Shown: positions 63,867 to 64,000 of the stretch, piece after piece
Layout of the letters: the number at the start of each line of letters is the position of its first letter
How positions within the stretch are numbered: the stretch's first letter is position 1
Source of the DNA: GCA-003244245 sp050699575
GTDB taxonomy: Bacteria; Actinomycetota; Actinomycetes; Mycobacteriales; Pseudonocardiaceae
Direction of reading: 5' to 3'
NCBI GenBank assembly: GCA_050699575.1
Contig: JBOHFG010000101.1
Coordinates: 18,624 to 82,623 of the forward strand
DNA: 64,000 nt
The notes under the pieces: model-generated
Databases searched by the model: none
What the model saw: only the letters and a program-made list of their open reading frames with translations
What the model was told of the DNA's origin: nothing
Translations under genes and position numbers: made by a program

Positions 63867-64000
63867 GTGGCGAAGGCGAAGTTCCAGCGGACCAAGCCGC
63901 ACGTCAACATCGGAACCATCGGTCATATCGACCACGGCAAGACCACGCTGACTGCGGCGATCACCAAGGTCTTGCACGACAAGTTCCCGGACGTGAACGA
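63867..64000 (+). CDS. tuf: elongation factor Tu (partial, 3' end outside window)
   Basis: The GTG at 63867 with CAGGAGGACG upstream begins VAKAKFQRTKPHVNIGTIGH and includes the P-loop GHIDHGKTTLTAAI. Only about 44 codons are in the window. Its position after fusA is the usual str-operon order. Confidence 0.96.
   Translation, partial: MAKAKFQRTKPHVNIGTIGHIDHGKTTLTAAITKVLHDKFPDVN

Overview
The window is high-GC actinobacterial chromosome, most likely from the Pseudonocardiales. The grounds are the gene order rpmG-hadA-hadB-tRNA-Trp-secE-nusG-rplK-rplA-rplJ-rplL, followed after a short interval by rpoB-rpoC and rpsL-rpsG-fusA-tuf; a TTG-started rpoB; Mce-associated membrane proteins; an alpha-methylacyl-CoA racemase; and frequent GTG starts with GTGA/ATGA overlaps between genes. 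This taxonomic call is an inference from gene content.

Left accessory part (1-14 kb). The window opens inside a minus-strand STAND-type NTPase gene that runs off the edge. Two small orphan genes follow, then a minus-strand block of a membrane-anchored Hsp70-like protein overlapping a class V aminotransferase, and a beta-propeller protein. A small orf coupled to an orphan PTS EIIA protein comes next, ending at a truncated P-loop kinase fragment. From 8.77 to 11.69 kb lies a cassette of an XRE/TPR-type regulator, a conserved hairpin and three small uncharacterised genes. From 11.9 to 13.7 kb there are two lower-GC genes (an FtsK/transfer-like fragment and a heme-binding beta-barrel-like protein), followed by a tRNA-like scrap. 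This looks like the remains of a mobile element.

Metabolic middle (14-36 kb). A shattered substrate-binding-protein pseudogene meets a two-gene operon: a copper-radical (galactose-oxidase-like) enzyme with five N-terminal propeller-type repeats, and a six-hairpin glycosidase. The complete kdpF-A-B-C-E-D potassium system follows, with an additional tiny membrane orf upstream. A decayed conflict module comes next: an EACC1-type protein plus a caspase-STAND protein that has lost its Walker A region and its C-terminus. Then a DAO-family oxidoreductase, phosphoenolpyruvate carboxylase and an L,D-transpeptidase.

Second accessory patch (36-39 kb). It holds a frameshifted second copy of the XRE/TPR cassette with the same hairpin, followed by broken Nudix and DUF433-like fragments. 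An EAL-domain protein with a degenerate GGDEF domain stands before the core region.

Core information-processing region (41.8-64 kb). It holds tRNA-Thr, tRNA-Met, rpmG, hadAB, tRNA-Trp, secE, nusG, rplK, rplA, an L10 leader, rplJ, rplL, a convergent alpha/beta hydrolase, three Mce-associated proteins, rpoB, rpoC, a convergent racemase/SDR pair, rpsL, rpsG, fusA and the start of tuf. Two features stand out: several short in-frame tandem repeats (nusG, the hydrolase, a Mce-associated gene and two intergenic sites), and very strong hairpins between rpoB and rpoC and behind rpoC.

No CRISPR array, rRNA or intact insertion sequence was seen. The most noteworthy systems are the duplicated XRE/TPR-hairpin-small-gene cassette and the caspase-STAND remnant.
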